Source: CAZJHX01 sp964545715
GTDB lineage: Bacteria > Myxococcota_A > UBA9042 > GCA-2863065
DNA length: 64,000 nt
Direction of reading: 5' to 3'
Assembly (NCBI GenBank): GCA_964545715.1
Contig: CAZJHX010000047.1
Span: 1-64,000 of the forward strand
Of this stretch, positions 18,668 through 29,700 are shown one piece after another. A program made the position numbers and the translations under genes. Every line of letters begins with the position of its first letter. Within the stretch, counting starts at the first letter, position 1. Below the pieces are notes generated by a model. The model was not told the origin of the DNA. It made no database searches and saw nothing but the letters and a program-made list of their open reading frames with translations.

Positions 18668-20464
18668 CTACGGTGCGACCAGCCGCCTCAGCAGCCAGGG
18701 CCGATAGCTCTCGTAGCTGTGGATGGCAAAGCCGATAAAGCTGGGGATGTGGCGCAGCTCGCGCGCGGACTGGGTCATCACGCGCTCCAGATCCCGCGGT
18801 CGCAGATCTTGAAACGTCAGCTTGCCGGCCGGCGCCGTGGCCTCATACGTCTGATGCAGCGTCCTGCCCGCACCGGCGGCGTGCGTGTTATCGGGGCGCC
18901 AGACCACGCGGACCCGACCGCCCGGCAGCGCGGTCAGCGCGATGGCCGCCCCTTTTCCCGTCGGCCCAAACGCCATCACCACCTCGTCGGGCAGGGACAC
19001 CGTCTCCAGCCCCACATACACCTGCTTTCCGGCGCGCACGGCGTAGTTCAGCTCGTCGATTCCGTGCGCGATCACGCCGTCCGGGCCGTACGCCACGGTC
19101 CGATAGTCCATGATCGACAGGTTGTCGACGGCGTCGATCACCAACTCGCTGACGGGCCGGCCGTCCAGCTGCGCCGAGGGCTCGAAGAAGCGGTTGTGGC
19201 CGTCGAACCAGAACGGGATGTCCACGCCAAAGGCCAGCCCGCCCTCACCCGCGACCACTGCGGCCTTGCGCACCAACGCCAGGTATTCGCGCAGGATCCG
19301 CTCCTTGTGCGCCCCACCGAAGCCGGGCAGCAGATACGGCTCGTTGTCATAGCGGATGCCGTCAAAGCGCTCGGCGGCCGGCGCGCTGCGATTGTAGGCC
19401 GACACCTTGCGAATGCCGTCCAGCACGATGCCGTGCTTCGCCGCCATGGTGTAGTGCGGGTCTCCGTCCAGCGCGTCCACCCGGACGCCTGCGGCGTGCA
19501 GGTCGGCGATCATCGGCCCCAGCGTCGCGGGCCCGCTACGCGGGATCTGAGCAAAGACGTCGGTGACGCCCTGCGCCATACAGAAGGCGACCAACGCGGC
19601 GCGCTCGACCGGATCCGGCGCGATCTTGTGGGTCTCCCACAGCCAGATCGCGATGCGCAGCGGGCGATCTGGCGTCGTCTTGAGACCAACGGCGGGAGCC
19701 ACGGCGTCGGCGGAGTCCGCCAGAAGCAGATCGCGCACAAAGACGCGGCCCGCGCCCTGCCCTGCTTCAAAGATCAGCCCGGCCAGCTCGGTTCGGTCGA
19801 TCCGCGGAGGCAGCGCGGCGAGCGGGATGACCACACGCTGCCACTCTCCCGTCAGGCGCCCCTCAGCGACAAAGCGCGACAGCGGGCCGATCGGCAGCGC
19901 GTCACCTTTGCCCTCCCACCGGCGGTCGGCGACCTTGAGCGTGATGTCCGCCGCGCCGCGCACATCGAACGCCAGGTGCGTCACAGCGCCGGCGTCCAGA
20001 AAGACGCGATCGGGCGCCTTGAAGTCGAAGAAGTGAATCCAGAAGCCGGCAAACCCAGCGCCTGTCCGATCATAGGCAAACGACAGCGCCATCTCCCCGT
20101 CCGGCGCGCGGCCGAGCTCGACGACGCTGGTGGCCGGCGCACGCGCAAACGCGCCGAAATAGCCCCCCAGCCGATTGACATTGCCCGACCGAAAGCGGTC
20201 CACCACAAACGGTCCGCGGCTCAGATCGGGCGCGGCCGTCCGATACGTCAGCTTGCGCCGGGTCGGCGCGGTCCGGCGCACGTCATAGACGACCAGCTTG
20301 TCGACGCCGCGGTGATTGAGCACGCCCACCTCTACGAAGCCGATGTCATCGACGCTCGCCAGGTCCCAATCCGCTAGATCGACCGTCGCCTGCAGATCGG
20401 GGGGCGCCGCCAGTGAGGAGAGCACAACTATATATGCGAGGGCGGCCATCATGCCCTGCTCCAT
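18668..20464 (-). CDS. Secreted CBM11-like plus TIM-barrel protein
   Basis: The product has 598 residues from ATG 20464. ATG at 20452 is equally plausible because GGAGCAGGG precedes it, and a TTG-led frame reaches 20494. A hydrophobic N-terminus (about residues 5-18) looks like a signal peptide. Residues about 40-235 are a galactose-binding/CBM11-like beta sandwich with the typical 'LTGEWQRVVIPLAALP...GRVFVRDLLLADS' ending. Residues about 245-500 look like a TIM barrel ('LRIAIWLWET', 'GVTDVFAQI', 'DGIRYDNEPY', 'SIMDYRT'). Candidate acids are in D-N-E-P-Y. It is probably a polysaccharide-acting or polysaccharide-binding protein; the glycoside hydrolase family cannot be named. Confidence 0.68.
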   Translation of the reverse strand: MEQGMMAALAYIVVLSSLAAPPDLQATVDLADWDLASVDDIGFVEVGVLNHRGVDKLVVYDVRRTAPTRRKLTYRTAAPDLSRGPFVVDRFRSGNVNRLGGYFGAFARAPATSVVELGRAPDGEMALSFAYDRTGAGFAGFWIHFFDFKAPDRVFLDAGAVTHLAFDVRGAADITLKVADRRWEGKGDALPIGPLSRFVAEGRLTGEWQRVVIPLAALPPRIDRTELAGLIFEAGQGAGRVFVRDLLLADSADAVAPAVGLKTTPDRPLRIAIWLWETHKIAPDPVERAALVAFCMAQGVTDVFAQIPRSGPATLGPMIADLHAAGVRVDALDGDPHYTMAAKHGIVLDGIRKVSAYNRSAPAAERFDGIRYDNEPYLLPGFGGAHKERILREYLALVRKAAVVAGEGGLAFGVDIPFWFDGHNRFFEPSAQLDGRPVSELVIDAVDNLSIMDYRTVAYGPDGVIAHGIDELNYAVRAGKQVYVGLETVSLPDEVVMAFGPTGKGAAIALTALPGGRVRVVWRPDNTHAAGAGRTLHQTYEATAPAGKLTFQDLRPRDLERVMTQSARELRHIPSFIGFAIHSYESYRPWLLRRLVAP

Positions 20465-20602
20465 CGGCACGCCGGACCGCTCGCCCAAGGACAAACCCTG
20501 ACATGCATGCCGTGACTCGCACCCCTCGCCGGTGCGACACCCAACACGCTTTGCAATGATTTCAATAATTTACATTCAATACCGAACGTTGGTCCGGGCA
20601 TT

Positions 20603-20619
20603 GCACCACACCCTGGTGC
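20603..20619 (+). promoter_or_regulatory. Small perfect hairpin in 5' leader of VWA gene
   Basis: GCACCA-CACCC-TGGTGC forms a 6-bp perfect stem 36 nt before the ATG of the VWA lipoprotein. An AT-rich stretch (about 20551-20590) lies just upstream and probably holds the promoter, although no good -35/-10 pair is visible. The role is unknown. Confidence 0.3.
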
Positions 20620-20654
20620 GGATATGGACGGATAACGACAAGTGGGGAAGACGA

Positions 20655-22244
20655 ATGCAGGATCGGAACACGACACGACGCGCAGGTGCGCTCATCGCAC
20701 GGCTGGTGGCAATCACGGCGCTGGCAGTTGGATGCGGGGAGATGTCGAGTGGCAGCGGTGGCGGCGGCGGCGGTAACTATGGCGGCGGCGGCGGCAGCCC
20801 CTCGCCCGGTGTAAGCGCCGGTGGCGGTGGCGGTGGCGGCGGCGGTGCAAGCGCGAGCGCGACGCCAAGTGCAGGCGGCTCGACATCGGCGCCCTCAGGC
20901 GCGGGCGAGCAGCTCGGCGCGACACCCGGTGGCGCCCAGGACATCAAGTTCGCGCGGGCCCAGATCGAAGCCGGCAACATCCCGGCCTCCAACAGCTTCA
21001 ACGTGGAAGGACTCTTGAGCGAGCACGACATCCCGGTCACCGGCGACGCCTGCGACAGCCTGCTGTGCAGCCGGCCCGCGCTCGGTTGGGCGCCGTCATT
21101 GACGACAGGACAGAACGAGCTGTGGGTGCAGCTGGGCATGGTCAGCGGCTTCACCGCTCCCGAGTTCCAGCGCCCGCCGATGGATGTGGCGATCGTCATC
21201 GATCGCTCGGGCTCGATGAGCATCGACATGCTGGAGACCACGCAGGCGGTCAACACCATCGTCGACCTGCTCCACGAAGACGATCGCCTGGCGGTGGTGG
21301 CCTTCAACAGCAACGTCGAGGTGCTACGCCAGGGCGGCCCCCCCGTCGATCGCGCGGTGCTCAAGACGCAGATCTCGGGTCTGGCCCCGACCGGGGGCGC
21401 CGACTATATGGCGGGCCTTGCGGAGGGCTACGCCCAGATCCGCAAGCTGGGCAACGATCCCACACGCATGCGGCGGGTCATCATTCTGTCGTGCGGCTAC
21501 CCGGCGGTCGGCGCGGACCTGATCAACATGGTCAAAGAGGGCGGCGACGAGCGCATCGGCCTCAGCTTTTACGGTGTGCTGCTGGGTCTGAACACCGCCA
21601 TGGCCAACACCCTGAGCCAGGAGCGCGGCGGCAACTACTTCTTCCTGACCAGCCACCAGGAGGTCGCTCACGTCTTCGACACCGAGCTCGACTACATGGT
21701 CACCCCGCTGGCCTACGACCTTCACGTGGACCTGACGGTGCCCAAGGGCTACGAGCTGGCTGCCGTCTACGGACTACCTGGGACCGCTCCGGGCGCCGTC
21801 ACCACGGGCTTTGACGTCAAGACGGCCTTCATCAGCAAGCGCAAAGGCGCCATGGTCGCCCGTCTGACCCGCACCGGGCCGATCGACGTCGAGGCCACCG
21901 CGGCGTCGGTCTCTATGTCCTACACGCCCGAGTCCGCTCACGGCTGGACCGACGATTACGACGATGTCATCGATCTGCCGGACATGAGCGCGGAGATCGG
22001 CCCGGACGACACCTGGTTCGCCGGTCCAGGCGTGCGCAAGGCTGTCGCCCTGGTCAACCAGGTGGAGCGCATGAAGGCGGCCATCGACATCCATCTGACC
22101 GACGCCGAGGCGGCGCTGGCCATGCTGGACGAGCTGCAGGCCTATTTGGAGGCGGAGGCCGAGGCGCTGGAGGACGAGGCGCTGCTGGTGGAAGCCCAGC
22201 TGATCATCGCCCTGCGCGCGCTCATCGCGCCCAAAAGCGACTAG
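20655..22244 (+). CDS. VWA-domain lipoprotein with Gly-rich linker
   Basis: The product has 529 residues. ATG 20655 follows GGGGAAG, and a signal peptide ends A-V-G-C (Cys27). Residues about 33-66 are almost entirely glycine and residues 67-95 are rich in Ser/Ala/Gly, forming a flexible spacer. The von Willebrand A domain spans residues about 176-345, with an intact MIDAS start D183-x-S185-x-S187 and a 'TGGADY' loop for the threonine ligand. A second beta-rich segment follows, and the C-terminus (about 475-525) is Ala/Glu/Leu-rich and probably coiled coil. It is likely a surface protein that binds a partner through a divalent metal. The gene ends 6 nt from the convergent hydrolase lipoprotein. 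Confidence 0.88.
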   Translation: MQDRNTTRRAGALIARLVAITALAVGCGEMSSGSGGGGGGNYGGGGGSPSPGVSAGGGGGGGGGASASATPSAGGSTSAPSGAGEQLGATPGGAQDIKFARAQIEAGNIPASNSFNVEGLLSEHDIPVTGDACDSLLCSRPALGWAPSLTTGQNELWVQLGMVSGFTAPEFQRPPMDVAIVIDRSGSMSIDMLETTQAVNTIVDLLHEDDRLAVVAFNSNVEVLRQGGPPVDRAVLKTQISGLAPTGGADYMAGLAEGYAQIRKLGNDPTRMRRVIILSCGYPAVGADLINMVKEGGDERIGLSFYGVLLGLNTAMANTLSQERGGNYFFLTSHQEVAHVFDTELDYMVTPLAYDLHVDLTVPKGYELAAVYGLPGTAPGAVTTGFDVKTAFISKRKGAMVARLTRTGPIDVEATAASVSMSYTPESAHGWTDDYDDVIDLPDMSAEIGPDDTWFAGPGVRKAVALVNQVERMKAAIDIHLTDAEAALAMLDELQAYLEAEAEALEDEALLVEAQLIIALRALIAPKSD

Positions 22245-22250
22245 AAGCCC

Positions 22251-25200
22251 TTACTCCTTCCAGGGGAAGAACGCGCAGTCGTCGGTGGCAAGACACGGGT
22301 GGTCGACCAGCTCGGTGCCCCCTGTACGGAAGAACCAGCCAATCGAGTTGAACATGTAGCGGTCGATGTCGAACTTGCGACACGCGTTCGGCTCTCCCAG
22401 CCCATGCTTGCCGACATAGTCCTCGTACGGGATGCGCATCGCGTTGATGCCGCCGGCGTCTTTGATCACGCCGTCTGTCGCGGTCAGCGCCGCCCCGTCA
22501 CCGCTCTTCACGGTAGCGCGCAGCGGGCCGCCCTCGGGGCTGGGCGCGTGAAACTCGCTCTGGCCGTCGTCCAGGTCGTCGATGTCGTATAGACCCATGC
22601 GCCGCACGGTGCGCTCGTACTCGCAGTCGCCGTCCTCGTCCAGGTCGATGTCGAAGTCATAGCGCCACAAGCGCTCGACCGCCTCGCTGCTGTAGGTGTC
22701 GATCAGCAGCTGCATCTGGCTCTTGCCGTACCGCGGATCAGGCGTCTCCACGCCGACCGTGCCCGCGGCCACCGCGATGTGGATGCCCGTGTTCACCGGC
22801 ACGCTCATGTCACCCACGGTCGGGATCACCATGACGTTGGCCCCGGACTTGGCGTCGTCGTAGTCAGAGTAGTCCAGCAGGTCCTTCCAGTAATGCGGCG
22901 CATACGAGACCGGATCGCCGCCCTGCAGGATCATGGTCGCGATGCCCATGAAGCGCCGCATCTCCGGCGTGTTTCGCTTGAGCCCGAGGCCTTTGGCCAG
23001 CGCGACCAGCGGCGTGCCCACCGGGTGCAGCGCGCCATGGAACGCGACCTCGTGGCCGAACGTGTCGATCGTCTCCTTGATGCCGCCGTCCACACCGTCG
23101 TGCACCTCGATGATCAGCCGGTCGCCCAGCACTCCGGGATCCTCCGGCGTGGGCCCCACTGCCAGCAGCAGCGGGCGCTTTTCGCTGGCGGTCAGCGCAT
23201 CGGCGGGCACCGCCACGCGGAAGGCCAGGTCCTGCGGCACGATGACCGTGTCGGTCTCCTCGTTGCGCGGGTTGCGCAGCACGATCCGGTCACCGCTGCG
23301 GATCTTCGTGGACGTATAAAACGGGTAGTGCCCCTGATCGTTCACGTCGTTGATCACAAACTTGAACTGCACCGCCCCCTCTTTGCTGTCCGCTACGCGG
23401 TTGGCCGAGATCATGGGCCCAAAGATGGGCATGAAGACGGCCTCGGGCACGCCGCCCTGCCGGCTGCGGATCCCGATGTCCGAGAGGCCGGCGCCCCCCG
23501 CACAAGGCGCCGCAGCGTCGATAGCCGGCTCGATACCGGCGACGATGGCCGACAGGATCCCGCCCAGCGAGATCCCCCAGATCGAGTACGTGTTGTCCGG
23601 CCCGCCCATGTCGGCCGTGCCGTCGCCGTCAAAGTCACCCAGCTTGTTGCCGAAGCCGTCAGCGTTGGTGTCCCACGGCATGGTCGCCTCGCCGTCGAAG
23701 GCCCGGACGATTCGGATGAACTGAAGGTGGTCCACGATCGACTGCCGCACCACGTCGCGGGTGTGGAAGGTGTCCGCTGTCCAGAAGTCGCCGCCCGAGT
23801 CGCCGATGCCGTCGTTGTCCAAATCCCGCTCGCGGCCCTTGATCACCGCATACACGAAGTTGCCCAGCCCCAACCCGGCCAGGAAGTCGTATGCCAGCTC
23901 GACCAGCTCGGGATCACCCGCCACGGCGCTGCCGAGGCCATGACCAAAGGCGTCCAGCGCGCAGGACGCGATGCCGAAGCGCGCCATCTGCCCGATCATC
24001 GGCACCATCTCAAACTTGCTGGACGTGTACCCGTGACCGTAAATCTGGATCGGGAACGGCTGCTTGTGCTCCGCGGTCTCCTTAGGGATCGCGCACCACC
24101 AGGTCACCGTGCCCTCACCGACAATCGCCTCACCCGTCGCCGGGTCCAGTTCGAAGATCTCGTCGTCATCGGCCGGGTAGCCCTCGTGGGCGATGCCGTC
24201 GCGGTCCACCAGGAAGTCGGGCGACTTGAACGTGCCCACCACCGCGTGACTGACGTGCTCAAGCCCCTGCACCTCCCCAAAGTCGGCCGCTGACGCGACG
24301 ATCCCAAGAACGGCCGCAAAGTCATCGACGCGAGCGATATACGGCTGCTTGTCATCGTCGTCGCGCAGCCGGTCCAGGCTCAGCGTCGCCGGAAAGTCCT
24401 CGGCCAGGTAGGACAGGGTGCCCGCCCCGTACAGTCCGCGCCGAATCGCCTCCATCTCGTACGTGGTGGAGCCGGTCGTGTAGGTCCACGCAAAGCGGAC
24501 GATTCCCGCGTCGACGTCGTGGTTGGCCAGCACCTCCGCGAGCGGCTCCAGCGCCACCGATTGGGACGCGTGGCTGCTGAACGGGAACGGCGACTCGATC
24601 GCCGCGCCATCCACGCCCTTCAGCCTGTCGGTCAGCGCCACTGCGTAGGTCGTGTGCTGACGCAGCGGCAGAACCGGACGCAGGATCAGCGTGTTGGTCT
24701 CCTGCTCAAAGAAGTCGACCAGGTGGTCCGTCAGGGCGCGGTCCTCGCGCGAGCGCCGCAGCTCACGGGCGCCCGCAACCACCGCACCGCAGTCCCACGT
24801 CTCGCCCTCGTCCAAGACGAAGTTGCCGTCCACGTCCTCAGGCGCGGCGTCCAGCAGCGTGGTGTTCGTGTCCAGCTCGCCGTCGCAGTCGGTGTCCTCG
24901 CCCGGGTCCAGCTTGCCGTTGCAGTTCCAGTCCTCGTGTAGCCCGTCCGCGATCTCGGCGTTGCTGTCCAGCTCGCCGTCGCAGTCGAAGTCCTCGCCCG
25001 CGTCCAGCTTGCCGTTGCAGTTGCGGTCCTCGTGCCACTCCAAATCGTGCACGTTGGGGTGGTCCAGCATGCCGTCAAAGTCCGAGTCCTCGCCGATATC
25101 CAGCTCACCGTTGCAGTTTCGGTCCTCGTTCACCGTGTCGTACAAGATGTTCATCGAGGTCGACCGCGCATCGTTCTCGAAGTAGTTCGCCGTCTTCTCC

Positions 25201-25670
25201 AGCGCCACGGGGAAGTGACCGCCCCCCAGCGAAATCGGGATGCGCTCCCCAAACCCGGGGCTGTCGCGATCCACGTTGACCAGATAAACCGCGTCGTCTT
25301 TGGGGTTGCCGTCATCACCGTGCACCGCCCGGATCGCCGCGATGTCCAGCGGCCTGTCGAACGCGACCGTGATCGGCATGAAGATCCCAAACCCCGCCAG
25401 GTTGTTGGCCTTGGCGCGCAGGTCCGTCTCCAGGTAGGTGGGCGACAGCAGGCTGATGTTCACGCGCCGCCCGGTCGGCGACGTCGGGTCCACCCGCGTG
25501 GCCACGTCGTTGGGCAGCGGTATCTCCGGCAGCGGCCGATGAAGGATGTCGAAGACAACTACGGGACCCCCGCCCCGCGCCGTCTCGGTCAGGCCCTCTG
25601 GCGGATCACCCGCGCAAGCCGCCACAATCAGCGCACTTCCAACAGCAACAAGCATCCAATTGGTATGCAC
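22251..25670 (-). CDS. Large lipoprotein hydrolase with calcium-binding-type repeats
   Basis: The product has 1139 residues. GTG 25670 was chosen because GGGAGG sits 5 nt before it; TTG 25727 and ATG 25655 are alternatives. The lipobox is V-A-A-C (Cys19). Residues about 60-180 and 310-400 look like one Big_5-type N-terminal region. It is split by residues about 180-290, which hold four acidic repeats of the type N-C-N-G-x-L-D-x-G-E-D-x-D-x-D-G, reminiscent of EF-hand or thrombospondin-3 loops. An alpha/beta hydrolase follows, with 'YGHGYTSS' near residue 546 and nucleophile motif G-I-S-L-G-G near 697. It is a paralogue-like relative of the lipoprotein at 3282. The substrate is unknown; calcium dependence is an inference. 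Confidence 0.8.
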   Translation of the reverse strand: MHTNWMLVAVGSALIVAACAGDPPEGLTETARGGGPVVVFDILHRPLPEIPLPNDVATRVDPTSPTGRRVNISLLSPTYLETDLRAKANNLAGFGIFMPITVAFDRPLDIAAIRAVHGDDGNPKDDAVYLVNVDRDSPGFGERIPISLGGGHFPVALEKTANYFENDARSTSMNILYDTVNEDRNCNGELDIGEDSDFDGMLDHPNVHDLEWHEDRNCNGKLDAGEDFDCDGELDSNAEIADGLHEDWNCNGKLDPGEDTDCDGELDTNTTLLDAAPEDVDGNFVLDEGETWDCGAVVAGARELRRSREDRALTDHLVDFFEQETNTLILRPVLPLRQHTTYAVALTDRLKGVDGAAIESPFPFSSHASQSVALEPLAEVLANHDVDAGIVRFAWTYTTGSTTYEMEAIRRGLYGAGTLSYLAEDFPATLSLDRLRDDDDKQPYIARVDDFAAVLGIVASAADFGEVQGLEHVSHAVVGTFKSPDFLVDRDGIAHEGYPADDDEIFELDPATGEAIVGEGTVTWWCAIPKETAEHKQPFPIQIYGHGYTSSKFEMVPMIGQMARFGIASCALDAFGHGLGSAVAGDPELVELAYDFLAGLGLGNFVYAVIKGRERDLDNDGIGDSGGDFWTADTFHTRDVVRQSIVDHLQFIRIVRAFDGEATMPWDTNADGFGNKLGDFDGDGTADMGGPDNTYSIWGISLGGILSAIVAGIEPAIDAAAPCAGGAGLSDIGIRSRQGGVPEAVFMPIFGPMISANRVADSKEGAVQFKFVINDVNDQGHYPFYTSTKIRSGDRIVLRNPRNEETDTVIVPQDLAFRVAVPADALTASEKRPLLLAVGPTPEDPGVLGDRLIIEVHDGVDGGIKETIDTFGHEVAFHGALHPVGTPLVALAKGLGLKRNTPEMRRFMGIATMILQGGDPVSYAPHYWKDLLDYSDYDDAKSGANVMVIPTVGDMSVPVNTGIHIAVAAGTVGVETPDPRYGKSQMQLLIDTYSSEAVERLWRYDFDIDLDEDGDCEYERTVRRMGLYDIDDLDDGQSEFHAPSPEGGPLRATVKSGDGAALTATDGVIKDAGGINAMRIPYEDYVGKHGLGEPNACRKFDIDRYMFNSIGWFFRTGGTELVDHPCLATDDCAFFPWKE

Positions 25671-25799
25671 TCTGCCTCCCCGACACCATCTGAGGTCGAT
25701 TCGGGCGGAAACATACCAGAAAACCAAACAAAACTAATCGCATCGGCGAGAAGGCTCGAAAGACCTGGTGAGGACATACGCCAATGCTGGGAGGGATCC

Positions 25800-26723
25800 A
25801 TGCCTCGCGCCCTGCTCGCCACCATGCTCGCCGCCACGCTGATGGCGTCGGGTTGCTCAAAAGAGACCAACGCCGCACCCAAGCCGGGTGACGAGCCGGA
25901 CGGCTGCACCGCCTTCTGGGAGCGCGTCGACCGCTGCATGCCCGACCTCGCCGAGGGCGTCGAGCAGAGCGGCTTTGTCAGCATGTGCCGCATGATCGCG
26001 TCCGAAAAAGGCGCCGACAGCTTGATGACACACCAGCTCAAGTGCGCTGAACAGCACACCGGCTGTGGGGCGTTTCAAGCATGCGCTGACCAGGCCAAAA
26101 CCGACTTCGAGGCGCGCAAGGTCGCCGGCGTCGTCACGGCCGTTACCGCTGCCATCGACAGGCTGGACTTCGGCGAGGCAGGACGCCTGTGCCGCGGCGA
26201 CACCAAACCAGGCAACCTCCAGGCCGAGTGCCGACGCGCGACTGAGCTGGAGTGGGCGCAGGTCAAGATGGAGCTCACCATCGTGCGCGACGGCGCCGAG
26301 GCCCAGGGGCTGGTCAAGTGCATGCGCCTCAAGACGCTGGGCAGGCGCCTCTCCGGGGCCGCGCGCGCCGAGGCCGACATCCTCTGCAAGGAGACCAAGC
26401 TGGCGCTCAAGATCAAGCGCGCGCTACAGGCGGCTCGAAACAACATCGGCTCCGGCCGGCCCTACATCCCCTCCAGCTGCGACGCCGGAATTCGCGAGCT
26501 GGACAAGATGGCGTCCGGGTGGAGCGGCCGCCGGAAAGAGGCGCTGCGCACGATGTGCTACGTCAAGCTGGGCGCCGTCGTCCTGCGCGCCATGGCCTCC
26601 GACGCCAAGCCGCGCTGCAACGCCAACGTGCGGCGCGTGATCAAGGTGATGGATGCCCATCCCATCAACGATCTGGACCTCGATCGCCTGATCGACGTCG
26701 GCCGCACCGCCTGCCGAATGTAA
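25800..26723 (+). CDS. Cys-containing helical lipoprotein
   Basis: The product has 307 residues from ATG 25800, which follows GGGAGGGA. The signal peptide ends M-A-S-G-C (Cys19). The mature part has about 14 cysteines spaced within predicted helices. The first section (residues 35-100) has a C..F....C....C....C...C pattern seen in many small lipoproteins of this phylum (compare 50677 and 59298). The remainder is basic, helical and unrecognised. The upstream 129 nt are shared with the divergent hydrolase lipoprotein gene and include an AT-rich stretch at about 25711-25742. The longer frame back to 25032 is antisense to the hydrolase gene and was rejected. Confidence 0.78.
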   Translation: MPRALLATMLAATLMASGCSKETNAAPKPGDEPDGCTAFWERVDRCMPDLAEGVEQSGFVSMCRMIASEKGADSLMTHQLKCAEQHTGCGAFQACADQAKTDFEARKVAGVVTAVTAAIDRLDFGEAGRLCRGDTKPGNLQAECRRATELEWAQVKMELTIVRDGAEAQGLVKCMRLKTLGRRLSGAARAEADILCKETKLALKIKRALQAARNNIGSGRPYIPSSCDAGIRELDKMASGWSGRRKEALRTMCYVKLGAVVLRAMASDAKPRCNANVRRVIKVMDAHPINDLDLDRLIDVGRTACRM

Positions 26724-26730
26724 CTCGTGG

Positions 26731-29700
26731 CTACTCGCGGCGGCGCAAGGTCAGCTGCTGCGCAAACATAATCAGCAGGAACAGAAGCATCGTCGGCGCT
26801 CGGCTCGATGACGGCGCCGCGCTACAGCCGTCATCCTCTTCACCCGCGACCAGAACAGGACCGGTCGGCGGCGTCACGCCCCCGGTACCCGAGCCGGTGA
26901 CGTCGTCGCCCGTATCGGAGGTCGGGTTGCCGTCCGTCGTGTCGTCGCTGGTGTCATCGCCGACCACGTCGTCGCCCGTCGGATCCTCACCCGTGTCGTC
27001 GCCGGTCGTGTCCTCGCCGCAGCCGGGAATCTCGATATTGGAGCACCCGCCGGTCGACGGATTGCACGTGTCCGCCGTGCACTCGTTGCCGTCATCGCAG
27101 TCGACCGGCGCGCCCGAAACGCAGGCCCCGTTCTCACACACCTCGACGCCGTTGCACGCGTCCGAGTCCGCACAGTCGGTCCCAAACGCCAGCGGCGCGT
27201 TGACGCAGCCCAGCGCGGCGCCGCAAGTGTCCGCCGTGCACGGGTTGCCGTCGTCGCAGTCCGGCGGGCCGTCGCTGCCGATACACTCGCCGCCGATACA
27301 CTCTTCCCCACCGTTGCACAGGTCCCCGTCGTCGCACGGCGCGCCCTCCTCCATAGGGGTGCTGACGCAGGCGTGCTCCACGTCGCTGCACTCGTCCAGC
27401 GTGCACGGGTTGCCGTCGTCGCAGTCCGGCGGCGGCAGCTTGGTGCAGACCCCCGTCTGGCACTGCTCCTCGCCGTCACACGGGTTGTCGTCACCGCAGC
27501 TGGTGCCGTCGGGCGCCGGATCGTTGATGCAGTTGCCCTGCGCGTCGCATGTGTCCGCGGTACAGGGGTTGCCGTCGCCACAGTCGATGACCGGACCCAG
27601 GATACAGGAGCCGCCCTGGCAGGTGTTGGCGCCGGCGCACGGATCCCCGCCGCTGCAGGAGGTCCCGTCCGGCGCCACCGAGCTGAGACATCCAGTGGTC
27701 GCATCGCACACGTCCGTGGTGCACGGGTTGCCGTCGTCGCAGCCCAGCGCCTCACCGGCCGCGCACGCCCCGGCCTGACAGGTCTCCATGCCGTTGCACA
27801 GATCGCCGTCACTGCAGGCAGCCCCGTCACCGACCGGCGTGTTCGTGCAAGCGCCCGCCGCGCACGAATCGGTGGTGCACGCGTTGCCGTCATCGCACAC
27901 CGGCGCCGCGCCCGCGACACACGCGCCGCCCTGGCAGGTCTGAGCACCGTCACACGCATCACCGTCGCCGCACGGGGTGCCGTCTACGGCAGGAGCGCTC
28001 TGACAGCCCGCCGCCTCGGTGCACGTATCGGTCGTGCAGGCGTTACCGTCGTCGCAGCTTGGCGCCATCCCCGACGTGCAGGCGCCCGCCTGGCAGGTCT
28101 CGTCGCCGTTGCAGGCATTGCCGTCACCGCACGACGTGCCGTTGGCAGTCGGTGTATTCGTGCACCCACCGTCCGGGGTGCACCCATCGATGGTGCACGG
28201 GTTGCCGTCGTTGCACTCGCTCGGCGCGCCCGCCGCGCACGCGCCCCCCTGGCACGTCTCCTCACCGTTGCAGGAGTCGCCGTCGTCGCAGGCTGTCCCG
28301 TCGCTCAGCGCCGTGTTTTTGCAGCCCCCGCCCACGCACTCATCCGTGGTGCAGGCGTTGCCGTCGTCGCAGTTGGGCGGGTCGTTGAATGTGCACCCGC
28401 CGGAGACACAGTGCTCGTCGCCGTTGCACGGATCGCCGTCCCCACACTCCGCGCCGTCTTCCAGCGGCGTGTTGGTGCAGCCGCCCCCCGGAGTGCAGCC
28501 GTCCTTGGTGCAGGGGTTGCCGTCATTGCAGACCGACGGCGGACCACCCGCGCATTTGCCGTCCTGGCACGCCTCGGCCCCGTTGCACTCGTCACCGTCA
28601 CTGCACCCGGTCCCGTTCGGTACCGGCGTGTTGCTGCAGCCACCGCCCGCGCAGGCGTCGGTGGTGCAGACGTTGCCGTCATCACAGACCAGCGGGCTCC
28701 CCGCCGCGCACTTGCCGGCCTGGCAGGTCTCGGCCCCGTTGCACACATCGCCGTCACCGCAGGCCACGCCGTTGGCCACCGGCGCGTTGTTGCAGCCGCC
28801 GTCCGGCGTGCAGGTGTCCGTAGTGCACGGGTTGTTGTCGTTGCACTCGGACGGTGGACCACCGGCGCACTCGCCGCCCTGGCAGGTCTCGGCGCCGTTG
28901 CAGGAGTCGCCGTCACTGCACGCCGTGCCGTTGGCGACCGGGGTGTTGGTGCACCCGCTTGCCAACGTGCAGGCGTCGGTGGTGCAGCCGTTGCCGTCGT
29001 CACAGCTCAGCAGCGTACCGGCCGTGCACGTGCCGGTCTGGCAGGTCTCGGTGCCGTTGCATACGTTGCTGTCCGCACAGGACGAGCCGTTGGCCTTGTG
29101 TGGATTCGTGCAGCCCACAGCGGGATCACACACATCCTGCGTACAGAAGTTGCCGTCAGCACATGTCGGCACGGAGCCGCCCTGGCATTTGCCGCTCTGA
29201 CACAGCTCTGTGCCGTTGCACGCGTTGCCGTCACCGCACCCGGTCCCGTTGCTCTTGGGTGGGTTGGTGCAGCCGACGCCGGCGACGCACACGTCCTCCG
29301 TACAGAAGTTGCTGTCCGCACAGGTGGGCGGTGTCCCCGCTTTGCACGTACCGCTTTGGCAGGTCTCGGTGCCGTTGCAGGCGTTGGCGTCCGCGCAGGA
29401 CGAGCCGTTCGCCTTGGGCGGATTGGTGCACCCCCCACCCGCGACGCACACGTCTTCGGTGCAGAAGTTGCCGTCCGCGCAGTTCAGCGGCGTACCGGCC
29501 TTGCACGTGCCCGACTGGCAGGCCTCCTCTCCGTTGCACGCGTCGCCGTCGGCGCACGAGCTGCCGTTGGCCTTGGACGGGTTGGTGCACCCGACGCCGG
29601 TCACGCACTCATCCAGCGTGCAGAAGTTGCCGTCCGCGCACGTCGGCGGACTCCCGGCCTTGCAGGTGCCCGTCTGGCAGGTCTCCTCGCCGTTGCAGGC

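Noticed and set aside
25032..25799. Upstream extension of the lipoprotein frame at 25800
   Set aside because: It is antisense to the hydrolase lipoprotein and would bury the signal peptide; a strong ribosome binding site precedes ATG 25800.
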